From contig URBS01000054.1 of assembly GCA_900546085.1 (NCBI GenBank), positions 1 to 13,292 on the forward strand: a DNA stretch of 13,292 bases, read 5' to 3'. The notes beneath the pieces were generated by a model. The model searched no databases. It saw only the letters and a list, made by a program, of their open reading frames with translations, and was not told the origin of the DNA. Made by a program: the position numbers and the translations under genes. This DNA is from an uncultured Collinsella sp. Lineage in GTDB: Bacteria; Actinomycetota; Coriobacteriia; Coriobacteriales; Coriobacteriaceae. Positions 1-5,462 of the stretch are shown one piece after another (the stretch's first letter is position 1; each line of letters opens with the position of its first letter).

Positions 1-91
1 GGTCGAGGCGTTGCTGTAGCGGCTGCGGAAAGTGCGACCCGTTTTGAGTGCTCAGGGTGGGACGTGTTTTCCATCGGCGGGCTCGCTCGGC
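1..91. other. Window edge, no gene identified
   Basis: On the minus strand an open frame could start at an ATG at about 73 and run off the left edge (MENTSHPEHSKR...), but no good ribosome binding site precedes it and the composition is not convincing. I see no terminator or RNA gene here. Confidence 0.3.
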
Positions 92-502
92 TCAATCATC
101 GAGCTGTGCCCATTCGTGCGGATCGTAGACCTTTACGTGCTTGTTGGGCTTGCCGCTCCAGTACTCCTCGTCCATAAAGGGCAGATATGCCTGAACGCCG
201 GGGCAGATAAAGGGAATCCGCTGCTGTTGCAGTCGCTCGCGCTGTCGCTGCTCCAGGTGCGCCTCGGATATGACAGTCGGCATACCGGACAGCTCGACGA
301 GGCTTGCCTGGATTCGCTTAAGGTCGGGGAGTCCCGCGTGCCATGACATCCGCATGATCAAAAAGGATGCACGGCGGTAGTTTGCCTGCATCACCGTGAT
401 GGCGGGGCGCAGAGTGGGATGGATTTTGTCCCGTTCGGGCCAAAGGTCAGCAGTGATCTCGAGGCCCAGGGTCTCCCATAGGTAATCAAGCTCTTCGTCC
501 AT
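92..502 (-). CDS. MarR-type N-terminal-domain protein lacking the wHTH domain (136 aa)
   Basis: The start ATG lies at 502-500 on the minus strand, with a weak GAGG upstream; the stop is at 94-92. The second half (about residues 63-112) has the pattern of the N-terminal domain of some MarR-family regulators of Gram-positive bacteria: a helix, a short hydrophobic strand (PTVIS), a QRQRERLQQQ helix, then IPFICPG and AYLPFM, matching the family's 'R.IPFI.P..Q.YLPF' signature. In those proteins a winged-helix domain follows. Here the chain ends about 25 residues later in a polar tail (KPNKHVKVYDPHEWAQLDD), so no DNA-binding part is present. It may be a truncated gene, a stand-alone sensor or partner subunit, or an unrelated small protein with a chance likeness. 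That the frame is coding is fairly likely; the family link is tentative. It is divergent from the tRNA genes, with about 190 bp between its start and their promoter. Confidence 0.55.
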   Translation of the reverse strand: MDEELDYLWETLGLEITADLWPERDKIHPTLRPAITVMQANYRRASFLIMRMSWHAGLPDLKRIQASLVELSGMPTVISEAHLEQRQRERLQQQRIPFICPGVQAYLPFMDEEYWSGKPNKHVKVYDPHEWAQLDD

Positions 503-695
503 GGCGCCTCGATATCTACGTGATCATTGATACTTCGATTGTGTTGCGTGGTGCTATCGTTTTCGCGGTAGAATCTGCCAACGGTTGATGGCTACCGCTC
601 GCGGCGTTTTGCCCTTCGTGTGCAGCGGTCGACTTCACAGGTCCTTCACGTGTCGGCCGTATTTGACTGAATTTCAAAAAAGTCAAAATTGGGGC
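503..695. other. Intergenic region, divergent promoters
   Basis: Open frames here overlap the tRNAs or have unlikely composition, and I support no gene. The region presumably carries the promoter of the minus-strand gene, but I find no clear boxes for it. Confidence 0.5.
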
Positions 696-724
696 TTGCG
701 TCACGGCCGGACTTCCCGTATATT
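696..724 (+). promoter_or_regulatory. Sigma-70-type promoter of the tRNA-Gln/tRNA-Glu operon
   Basis: A -35 box TTGCGT (696-701) and a -10 box TATATT (719-724) are separated by exactly 17 bp. Transcription would start near 731, about 38 nt before the first tRNA. Just upstream, 663-686 holds a small inverted repeat (TTGACT ... AGTCAA) of unknown meaning. Confidence 0.7.
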
Positions 725-768
725 TCTTTCTTGCGCAAAGGCACAGCCGAGCGCAGCGATGCAGTCAT

Positions 769-842
769 TGGGATGTCGTCTAATGGCAGGACAGCGGATT
801 CTGGTTCCGTCAATGGGGGTTCGACTCCCTCCATCCCAGCCA
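769..842 (+). tRNA. tRNA-Gln (anticodon CTG)
   Basis: A full cloverleaf can be folded by eye. The acceptor stem is TGGGATG/CATCCCA, including the U1-A72 pair usual in bacterial tRNA-Gln. The anticodon stem GCGGA/TCCGT carries loop TTCTGGT with anticodon CTG, which reads CAG. The T-arm has the loop TTCGACT. Discriminator G and an encoded CCA (840-842) follow. It is the first gene of a two-tRNA transcript. Confidence 0.95.
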
Positions 843-859
843 TTGCATTTGCTACATAT

Positions 860-936
860 GGCCCGTTCGTCTAGCGGTTTAGGACGCCGCCCTCTCAAGG
901 CGGAGATCACCAGTTCGAATCTGGTACGGGCTACCA
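860..936 (+). tRNA. tRNA-Glu (anticodon CTC)
   Basis: The acceptor stem GGCCCGT/ACGGGCT has a G-U first pair. The D-arm begins TCGTCTAG as in typical tRNA-Glu. The anticodon stem CCGCC/GGCGG encloses loop CTCTCAA with anticodon CTC, which reads GAG. The T-arm ACCAG/CTGGT has loop TTCGAAT. The CCA end is encoded (934-936). It lies 17 nt after tRNA-Gln and shares its promoter and terminator. Confidence 0.95.
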
Positions 937-946
937 AAATTGAACG

Positions 947-974
947 CCCGGGCCTCGTAAGAGACCCGGGTTTT
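947..974 (+). terminator. Rho-independent terminator of the tRNA operon
   Basis: CCCGGG (947-952) pairs with CCCGGG (965-970). An inner CTC/GAG stem closes the loop GTAA, and TTTT follows at 971-974. Confidence 0.85.
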
Positions 975-1033
975 GTGTATTGACCGATATTTAAGGCGCG
1001 CGTTGAGTCTGCCGCCCGGACCGAGGAGTTGTC

Positions 1034-1951
1034 ATGGACCTGCCTATCAGCTTGAAAGACATCACGTATGCCGAGAACTATCTGGCGCAGGGCGACCTGG
1101 CTACGGCGACGCCGCTGCTTGAGCGTCTGGTGGAGCTCGCCGAGGAGTATATCGACGCTGAGTGCAAGACGGAGGAGAAGCGCCAGTACTTTAGCTTCGA
1201 CAGCAAGTTTGAGCGCCTGGCCTATCGCCGCGTGGAGAAGGATCCGCGCGAGCTGGTGCAGGTCGAGGTTCCCTTTGACCGCCTGTACTCCGACATGGCG
1301 TTTGCCTACATCCGCCAGCAGGATTATGTGAGTGCTCGGAATGCCCTGATGCAGGCCGTGCGTTGGGATCCCATGAACTGCAACTATCGCTTGGACTTGG
1401 CCGAGCTGTTCCGCGCGCTCGAGGACAAGCAGGAGTGGGCATCGCTCTCGTTCTCGGTGCTGGAGCGCGCGAGCGACGGTAAGTGCGCCGCACGCGCCTA
1501 CACCAACTTGGGTCAGTACTTCTTGGAGCCCGAGACCGAGAACATTTCGGCTGCCGTGGGCTGCGCGCGTCTGGCGCTGCGCCTGGCGCCCAACGATGCG
1601 CATACGACGCGCCTGCTCAACAAGATCCATACCACCTATCCGGATGCCGCGGACGAGAGTGACGACCATGTGATGGGTGAGCTCGCCCTGCAGGGCGTGC
1701 CGACCTCGCCTTCGGCCGAGATTGCCATCTGCCTGATCATGTGTGCGACCGACGCTGCGAGCGACGGCGACAAGCAGGAGGCTACGCGCCTGACGGTCCG
1801 TGCCCGCGACCTGGTGGGCGAAGAGGCGTGCGCGGCGATTATCAAGCTGGTGCGCGAGAGTGATGCCGAGCTCAACGCCGAGCGCAAGGCAAAGCGCGAG
1901 GCTGCGGGCTCAAACGCCGATGGCGCCAAGGAGGCCGGCGATGCCCAGTAA
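1034..1951 (+). CDS. Tetratricopeptide-repeat protein (305 aa)
   Basis: The start ATG is preceded by GAGGAG at 1023-1028, 5 nt away. The protein is soluble, with no signal peptide or membrane segment. TPR-like helix pairs are visible at about residues 9-42 (YAENYLAQGDLATATPLLERLVELA), 84-117 (LYSDMAFAYIRQQDYVSARNALMQAVRWDP) and 153-188 (ARAYTNLGQYFLE ... CARLALRLAPND). TPR domains bind other proteins; no catalytic motif is seen, so the partner and process are unknown. The C-terminus (about 275-305) is a charged, alanine-rich tail, probably disordered. The last 11 bases overlap the start of smpB, whose ribosome binding site lies inside this gene, so the two are very likely one operon with translational coupling. 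A role near translation quality control is only a guess from position. Confidence 0.85.
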   Translation: MDLPISLKDITYAENYLAQGDLATATPLLERLVELAEEYIDAECKTEEKRQYFSFDSKFERLAYRRVEKDPRELVQVEVPFDRLYSDMAFAYIRQQDYVSARNALMQAVRWDPMNCNYRLDLAELFRALEDKQEWASLSFSVLERASDGKCAARAYTNLGQYFLEPETENISAAVGCARLALRLAPNDAHTTRLLNKIHTTYPDAADESDDHVMGELALQGVPTSPSAEIAICLIMCATDAASDGDKQEATRLTVRARDLVGEEACAAIIKLVRESDAELNAERKAKREAAGSNADGAKEAGDAQ

Positions 1952-2411
1952 GCGCGAGCGCAAGCTCATTTCCAAGAATCGCTCGGCACATCACGAGTAC
2001 TTTATCGATGAGACGTTTGAGTGCGGTATTGAGCTGAGCGGTACCGAGGTCAAGTCGATTCGCGAGCGCGCCTGCCAGATCACCGATACCTTCGCGCTGA
2101 TTCGTGGCGGCGAGTGCTGGCTCGTTGGCCTGCATATTCACCCTTATAGCCATGGTGGCGTGTGGAACCGCGATCCTGATCGCCGTCGTCGTCTGCTGCT
2201 ACACCGCAAGGAGATTGACTTTCTCGACGGCAAACTTCGCAACCGTGGTTATGCGCTGGTACCGTTGGAGCTCTACTTTAATACCGACGGCCGCGTAAAG
2301 CTGCTGCTGGGCCTGGGCCGTGGTAAGAAGCTCTACGACAAGCGCGAGGATATGGCCAAGCGCGATGTCCAGCGCGAGATTGACCGCGCCCTCAAGGAAC
2401 GCAACCGCTGA
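1941..2411 (+). CDS. smpB: SsrA-binding protein SmpB (156 aa)
   Basis: SmpB binds tmRNA (SsrA) and carries it to stalled ribosomes for trans-translation, which releases the ribosome and tags the unfinished protein for degradation. Seen here: the OB-fold start with HHEYFIDETFECGIELSGTEVKSIR (residues 17-41), the GLGRGKKLYDKRE segment (124-136) matching the family's GKK..DKR motif, and a basic C-terminal tail (RDVQREIDRALKERNR) of the kind that enters the empty mRNA channel. The length is normal for the family. I chose ATG 1941 because AAGGAGG (1928-1934) sits 6 nt upstream and the family begins here; the frame is open further upstream, but that part overlaps the TPR gene. No ssrA gene is recognisable in the window. 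A terminator follows at 2533-2566. Confidence 0.97.
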   Translation: MPSKRERKLISKNRSAHHEYFIDETFECGIELSGTEVKSIRERACQITDTFALIRGGECWLVGLHIHPYSHGGVWNRDPDRRRRLLLHRKEIDFLDGKLRNRGYALVPLELYFNTDGRVKLLLGLGRGKKLYDKREDMAKRDVQREIDRALKERNR

Positions 2412-2532
2412 CCACCCTTCATAAGTTGCGGTGGAATACGGACTGTTTTGCCTGTTTGAGGGGCTATTCAGTTCCTATTTCAACGCAACTGTGGGCGTCT
2501 CATCTTGCTTACTGTTCTGACACATATGTCTC

Positions 2533-2566
2533 AAAGGTGGTGTCTGCTATGGGCGCCGCCTTTTTT
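2533..2566 (+). terminator. Probable terminator after smpB (or leader attenuator)
   Basis: A 12-bp stem forms between 2533-2544 (AAAGGTGGTGTC) and 2552-2563 (GGCGCCGCCTTT), with three G-U pairs and a 7-nt loop. A run of six T ends it (2561-2566). It is 120 bp past smpB and only about 50 bp before the flavin reductase start, so it could instead act in the leader of that gene. An 8-bp palindrome ACATATGT lies just upstream at 2522-2529. Confidence 0.65.
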
Positions 2567-2617
2567 GTGGGTACATACATCCATGAGGTTCCAACCCGAG
2601 CTAGGGGAGTGATCGTT

Positions 2618-3121
2618 ATGGACAAAACTGCGTTCTTTACCATGCCGAGCGGCCTGTACGTGGTGAGCGCCGCGGCAGACGGGCTGCGCGCCGGCTGCGT
2701 CATCAACACGGCGGTGCAGGTGACGTCCATGCCGCCGCGCATTTCGGTTGCAGTGAACAAGGACAACGTCACCTCGGGCGTCATCGCATCGGCCAAAGCG
2801 TTCGCACTGACCGTGATCGATCAGACCGCCGACATGCTCTACATCGGTAACTTTGGGTTCCGCACCAGCAGCGATTATGACAAGTTTGCCAAATACGAGA
2901 CCCGCGAGACGGCTTTGGGCATGCCCTATGTGCCCGAGCACGCGACGGCCCTGTTTAGCTGCCGTTTGATCGACACTGTGGATGTGGGTACGCATCTACT
3001 GTTTATCGGCGAGGTCGGGGATGCCGAGCGCCTGAGCGACGAGACGCCGCTCACCTACGATTACTACCATAAGGTCCTGAAGGGCAAGACGCCTCCGAAG
3101 GCGTCCTCGTATCAAGGCTAG
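2618..3121 (+). CDS. Flavin reductase, Hrb-type flavodoxin-like split-barrel (167 aa)
   Basis: This is a flavin reductase-like FMN-binding split-barrel protein. It closely resembles the N-terminal domain of high-molecular-weight rubredoxin (Hrb) of acetogens, which takes electrons from NADH and passes them through rubredoxin to a flavodiiron protein that reduces O2 or NO. Visible features are the opening SGLYVVSA (residues 8-15), NTAVQVTSMPPRISVAVNK in the FMN-binding part, IGNFGFRTSSDYDKF, VGTHLLFIGEV, and the near-terminal LTYDYYHKVLKGKTPPKASSY typical of this subgroup. I chose ATG 2618 because AGGGGAG lies 8 nt upstream and homologues begin here; the frame is open upstream to 2426 but that part is unlike a protein. 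A rubredoxin gene follows 89 bp downstream, replacing the rubredoxin domain fused in Hrb. The partner assignment is inference; no flavodiiron protein gene is in the window. Confidence 0.88.
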   Translation: MDKTAFFTMPSGLYVVSAAADGLRAGCVINTAVQVTSMPPRISVAVNKDNVTSGVIASAKAFALTVIDQTADMLYIGNFGFRTSSDYDKFAKYETRETALGMPYVPEHATALFSCRLIDTVDVGTHLLFIGEVGDAERLSDETPLTYDYYHKVLKGKTPPKASSYQG

Positions 3122-3138
3122 AAATGTTCTAAAAATAC

Positions 3139-3166
3139 TTGCATTATATTATTGAGAATCTATACT
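3139..3166 (+). promoter_or_regulatory. Promoter of the rubredoxin gene
   Basis: TTGCAT (3139-3144) and TATACT (3161-3166) are 16 bp apart within an AT-rich island between the two redox genes. The predicted start near 3173 gives a leader of roughly 38 nt. Rubredoxin can therefore be made independently of, or in excess over, the flavin reductase. No terminator separates the genes, so read-through is also possible. Confidence 0.6.
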
Positions 3167-3210
3167 AATAGATGAAGTACATCACCAGTCGCGTTCGAGA
3201 GGAGAACATC

Positions 3211-3354
3211 ATGGCTGAGGAGAAGAAGACGTATAAGTTCGTGTGCATCGTTTGCGGTTACGAGGTTGAGGTCGACACGCCCGAGCTGCCCGAGGATTAC
3301 GTGTGCCCGGTCTGCGGCGTTGGTCCCGATCAGTTTGAGCTCGTCGAGGAGTAG
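3211..3354 (+). CDS. Short rubredoxin (47 aa)
   Basis: Rubredoxins are small cytoplasmic electron carriers holding one iron on four cysteines. Both knuckles are present: CIVCGY (Cys12, Cys15) and CPVCGVGPDQFE (Cys32, Cys35). Between the pairs there are only 16 residues, against about 29 in classical rubredoxins of 52-54 aa, so the central loop is missing, as in the rubredoxin-like domains of rubrerythrins. The protein is strongly acidic. I chose ATG 3211 because AGAGGAG (3198-3204) lies 6 nt before it; a start at 3172 in the same frame lacks such a site and would fall at the transcription start. The gene follows the Hrb-type flavin reductase, its likely electron donor, and has its own promoter and a strong terminator. 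Confidence 0.93.
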   Translation: MAEEKKTYKFVCIVCGYEVEVDTPELPEDYVCPVCGVGPDQFELVEE

Positions 3355-3394
3355 CTCGCAGGCACACGGCGATTAGCCATACAGAGCTCTGTCC

Positions 3395-3431
3395 AAGGGT
3401 CCCGGCTGGATATTCCGGCTGGGACCCTTTT
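3395..3431 (+). terminator. Rho-independent terminator after rubredoxin
   Basis: AAGGGTCCC (3395-3403) pairs with GGGACCCTT (3421-3429), extended inward by a GC-rich stem around ATATT, and TTTT follows (3428-3431). The half palindromic element begins 6 bp later. Confidence 0.9.
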
Positions 3432-3436
3432 GATTT

Positions 3437-3478
3437 ATCTGACGGTTCAAAACGGCCTTACGTGTTACAGATCGAGAC
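3437..3478 (+). repeat. Half copy of the 57-bp palindromic element
   Basis: The right arm GTTACAGATCGAGAC (3464-3478) is identical to that of the full copies. The preceding 27 bases match their loop, including the CAAAACGG core. The left arm should lie at 3422-3436, but that space holds the rubredoxin terminator instead. It lies past the 3' end of the converging mntH gene. Confidence 0.8.
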
Positions 3479-3505
3479 GTTTGCCTGGGTAGGTGCCCCG
3501 TCCCA

Positions 3506-4762
3506 TTACATTCCTGTCAACAACACGACATCGAGAATCGTCACGATGGCACCGATCCCTACGAGCAGCGCGTTGAGCGGGCGCGAATTGGCGTATTTGC
3601 CCATAACGCGGGGTGAACTGGTGAGCCGTATGAGCACAAAGACCGTAATCGGTAGCTGAAGCGACAGCAGTGCCTGACTCCAGATGAGACCTTCAAAAGG
3701 ATTTGGGACGACCAGGCACGCCGTCACTGCGCCGACGAAACAGGCCGCCACCCCGATCGAGGAATGTCGGTCGTGGATATCGTATTCCTCGTCGAACATG
3801 CCCGCAGTGATGGTTCCCGCCGCCATGCCCGCTGTCACGCTGCTCGATAGTCCCGCGAACAGCAGCGCTACCGCAAAGATGGTCGAGCTCGCCGGGCCCA
3901 GAATGGGGGAGAGCGTGGCCGCTGCGACGGCGAGGTCGTCTACGACCATGCCGTGCGCAAAGAAGGTCGTTGCGGCCAGGATGACCATGGCCGAGTTGAT
4001 TGCCCAGCCCACGCCCATCGAAAAGAGCGTGTCGAAGAGCTCGTAGCGCAGACGTTCTTCGATAACCTGCTCGCCTTGGCCTTCGAAGTGCATGGATTGG
4101 ATGACCTCGGAGTGCAGAAAAAGGTTGTGTGGCATAACGACCGCACCCAGGACGCTCACGATAATCGCGGCAGAGCCAGTGGGCATACTGGGCGTAATCC
4201 AGCTTGCGGCGGCTTGCGGCCAGTCGACCTTGACTAGTGCAAGCTCGGCCAAAAACGAGAGTCCTACTACGCCTACGAAGGCGATGATCCAGCGTTCGGC
4301 ACGCTTGTAGGAGTTGGTCATGAGCATCGCCATCGATACTGCCGCCACGATGACGCAGCCCGCGCGCACGGGTAGCCCAAAGAGCATTTGAAGGGCAATC
4401 GCGCCGCCCAGGACTTCGGCCATGGTGGTGGCGATGGTCGCGAGATAGGCGCTGCCGAGCACCGCGCGTCCCACGATGCGGGGGAGAAAGCGGGTCGTGG
4501 CCTCGGCAAGACAGGCGCCCGTGGCGATACCCAGGTGTGCCGCGTTGTGCTGCAGCGCAATGAGCATAATCGTGGACAGCGTGACGATCCACAACAGCGC
4601 GTAGCCAAACTGCGAGCCCGCGGCCATATTGGAGGCCCAGTTGCCCGGGTCGATAAAGCCGACGGTCACGAGCAGCCCGGGGCCGATATGCCGCGCAATG
4701 TCTAGGCCTCCGTGACCACCGGTGTGTCGGGAGCCAAAGTGTTGTTTGAGATGGTTGAGCAT
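3506..4762 (-). CDS. mntH: Nramp-family divalent metal transporter, MntH type (418 aa)
   Basis: An inner-membrane, proton-coupled importer of Mn2+/Fe2+-type ions. Hydrophobic segments run through nearly the whole chain, as in the roughly 11-helix Nramp fold. The helix-1 metal motif DPGN is at residues 38-41 (Asp38, Asn41). The helix-6 motif is AVVMPHN with Ala207 and Met210; this methionine favours Mn/Fe/Cd over Mg, so this is not a Mg-type Nramp relative. QHNAAHLGIATG (71-82) matches another conserved Nramp stretch. The N-terminal cytoplasmic tail is histidine-rich (His4, 8, 13, 17, 25). The start ATG at 4762-4760 has AGGAA a few bases upstream. It converges on the rubredoxin unit. AT-rich palindromes upstream may be an operator for a metal-sensing repressor. 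That manganese is the main substrate is inference from the motifs. Confidence 0.93.
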   Translation of the reverse strand: MLNHLKQHFGSRHTGGHGGLDIARHIGPGLLVTVGFIDPGNWASNMAAGSQFGYALLWIVTLSTIMLIALQHNAAHLGIATGACLAEATTRFLPRIVGRAVLGSAYLATIATTMAEVLGGAIALQMLFGLPVRAGCVIVAAVSMAMLMTNSYKRAERWIIAFVGVVGLSFLAELALVKVDWPQAAASWITPSMPTGSAAIIVSVLGAVVMPHNLFLHSEVIQSMHFEGQGEQVIEERLRYELFDTLFSMGVGWAINSAMVILAATTFFAHGMVVDDLAVAAATLSPILGPASSTIFAVALLFAGLSSSVTAGMAAGTITAGMFDEEYDIHDRHSSIGVAACFVGAVTACLVVPNPFEGLIWSQALLSLQLPITVFVLIRLTSSPRVMGKYANSRPLNALLVGIGAIVTILDVVLLTGM

Positions 4763-4819
4763 GGTCGATTCCTGTGTATGGGCGACGTGCCGTTTGCTTG
4801 ACGCCGCAAAGGATACCCG

Positions 4820-4850
4820 TTTTAAGCTTAAAAGTTAACCAAGACTAACA
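4820..4850 (-). promoter_or_regulatory. Candidate operator/promoter region of mntH
   Basis: About 60-90 bp before the mntH start, in an AT-rich patch of a GC-rich genome, there is a perfect 14-bp palindrome TTTTAAGCTTAAAA (4820-4833), then GTTAAC (4834-4839), and an inverted GTTA ... TAAC pair spanning 4834-4849. mntH genes are usually repressed by MntR/DtxR-type or Fur-type metalloregulators that bind such AT-rich dyads. The sequence does not clearly match one named consensus, and I could not place -35/-10 boxes with confidence. Confidence 0.45.
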
Positions 4851-4895
4851 AAATTGTTGTATTTGAATGGGATGGTGAAAGGGGGCTGCCGAAAT

Positions 4896-4952
4896 GTCTC
4901 GATCTGTAACAACTAGGGATGGAAATTGGGCCTAGGTGTTACAGACCGAGAC
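4896..4952 (+). repeat. Palindromic element, unit 1
   Basis: Arms 4896-4910 and 4938-4952 pair with a single A-C mismatch (4902/4946). The loop holds a perfect inner stem CTAGG (4913-4917) / CCTAG (4931-4935). Confidence 0.85.
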
Positions 4953-4975
4953 AGGAAGAAATGGTCCTATGGAAT

Positions 4976-5032
4976 GTCTCGATCTGTAACAGTTTGCCGC
5001 CAAAACCGGCCCTTCGTGTTACAGATCGAGAC
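4976..5032 (+). repeat. Palindromic element, unit 2
   Basis: Arms 4976-4990 and 5018-5032 pair perfectly. The inner stem GCCG (4996-4999) / CGGC (5007-5010) closes a CCAAAAC loop. This copy matches the arm consensus. Confidence 0.85.
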
Positions 5033-5055
5033 AAACCAAAACCGTCCCGCAGAAA

Positions 5056-5112
5056 ATCTCAATCTGTAACATCTAGGCGCCAAAATCGGTTCCTCCTGTT
5101 ACAGATTGAGAT
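5056..5112 (+). repeat. Palindromic element, unit 3 (compensated arms)
   Basis: Arms 5056-5070 (ATCTCAATCTGTAAC) and 5098-5112 (GTTACAGATTGAGAT) pair perfectly although they differ from the consensus at two places in each arm. The inner stem AGG/CCT flanks CCAAAATCGG. Confidence 0.85.
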
Positions 5113-5128
5113 GTTTGAAGCGGTGAGC

Positions 5129-5245
5129 TTACAAGCCGAACTTGGGCGCCTTGTTGCCGCCCTTGAGGTCTGCGGTGTCGAGTCGCATCATGCAAAAGTC
5201 TGCGTGGCCCTCGTTTCCAGAATAATTCAAAGGGGTTGGATGCAT
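5129..5245 (-). pseudogene. Possible 38-aa protein or C-terminal gene remnant
   Basis: On the minus strand, from an ATG at 5245 to a TAA at 5131-5129, the frame reads MHPTPLNYSGNEGHADFC, then MMRLDTADLKGGNKAPKFGL. The last part has the G/C-ending codons of the neighbouring genes and looks like a natural protein end. The ribosome binding site is weak (AGGGA about 13 nt away), and just upstream the frame runs into the long hairpin at 5269-5333, so it may be the tail of a gene whose front was lost. I do not recognise the family. Confidence 0.3.
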
Positions 5246-5268
5246 ATGTGCCGGCCGTCCCTGCACTA

Positions 5269-5333
5269 AAACGTGTACGTCAGCCTCCAAAGATGTCAAA
5301 TTTCGACATGTTTGGAGGCTGACGTACACGTTT
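5269..5333. repeat. Long hairpin with perfect 23-bp arms
   Basis: 5269-5291 and 5311-5333 are perfect reverse complements (AAACGTGTACGTCAGCC... against ...GGCTGACGTACACGTTT). Inside the 19-nt loop a second stem ATGTC (5293-5297) / GACAT (5305-5309) forms, separated by one G-G mismatch. There is no T-run on either side. It could be a bidirectional transcript end, a dispersed intergenic element, or a processed RNA hairpin. Confidence 0.85.
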
Positions 5334-5462
5334 GATAGCAAGACGTTGATGGCCGGTGTGCGTTACGCGATTGTTTCGAAACGGGCGGGAAACACAACGG
5401 GCCGGCGATGCTCCTACTATGCCTATTCAACTGACTGTCTAAATATCTAGGGGAGGATCGCG

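Larger units (their letters stand above)
4893..5115 (+). repeat. Tandem array of three palindromic elements, 80-bp period
   Basis: Three 57-bp units (15-bp arms, 27-bp loop) start at 4896, 4976 and 5056, exactly 80 bp apart, with 23-bp spacers between them. The arms read GTCTCGATCTGTAAC and GTTACAGATCGAGAC. Loops share a weak inner stem around a CAAAA-type tip, and the spacers are themselves weakly alike (about 11 of 23 positions), so the repeated unit is the whole 80 bp. All units point the same way. There is no T-run, so these are not ordinary terminators. Function unknown. Confidence 0.85.

Noticed and set aside
516..704. Minus-strand frame of 62 codons
   Set aside because: It overlaps the tRNA promoter, and its composition and start give no support.
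585..983. Plus-strand open frame of 132 codons
   Set aside because: It covers the promoter, both tRNAs and the terminator, and has no ribosome binding site.
701..1669. Minus-strand open frame of 322 codons
   Set aside because: It runs through both tRNA genes, their terminator and the TPR gene, which has a good ribosome binding site and typical repeats.
2412..2617. tmRNA (ssrA) next to smpB
   Set aside because: The stretch is about 200 bp, too short, with no tRNA-like ends and no tag-peptide frame ending in ALAA-type residues.
4896..5112. CRISPR array
   Set aside because: Only three units, with 57-bp palindromes whose 27-bp centres diverge, spacers that are themselves weakly alike, a dispersed fourth copy far away, and no cas gene.
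5246..5341. N-terminal extension of the 38-aa frame (70 codons in total)
   Set aside because: The extra codons are simply the long hairpin read through, and no ribosome binding site precedes the upstream ATG.
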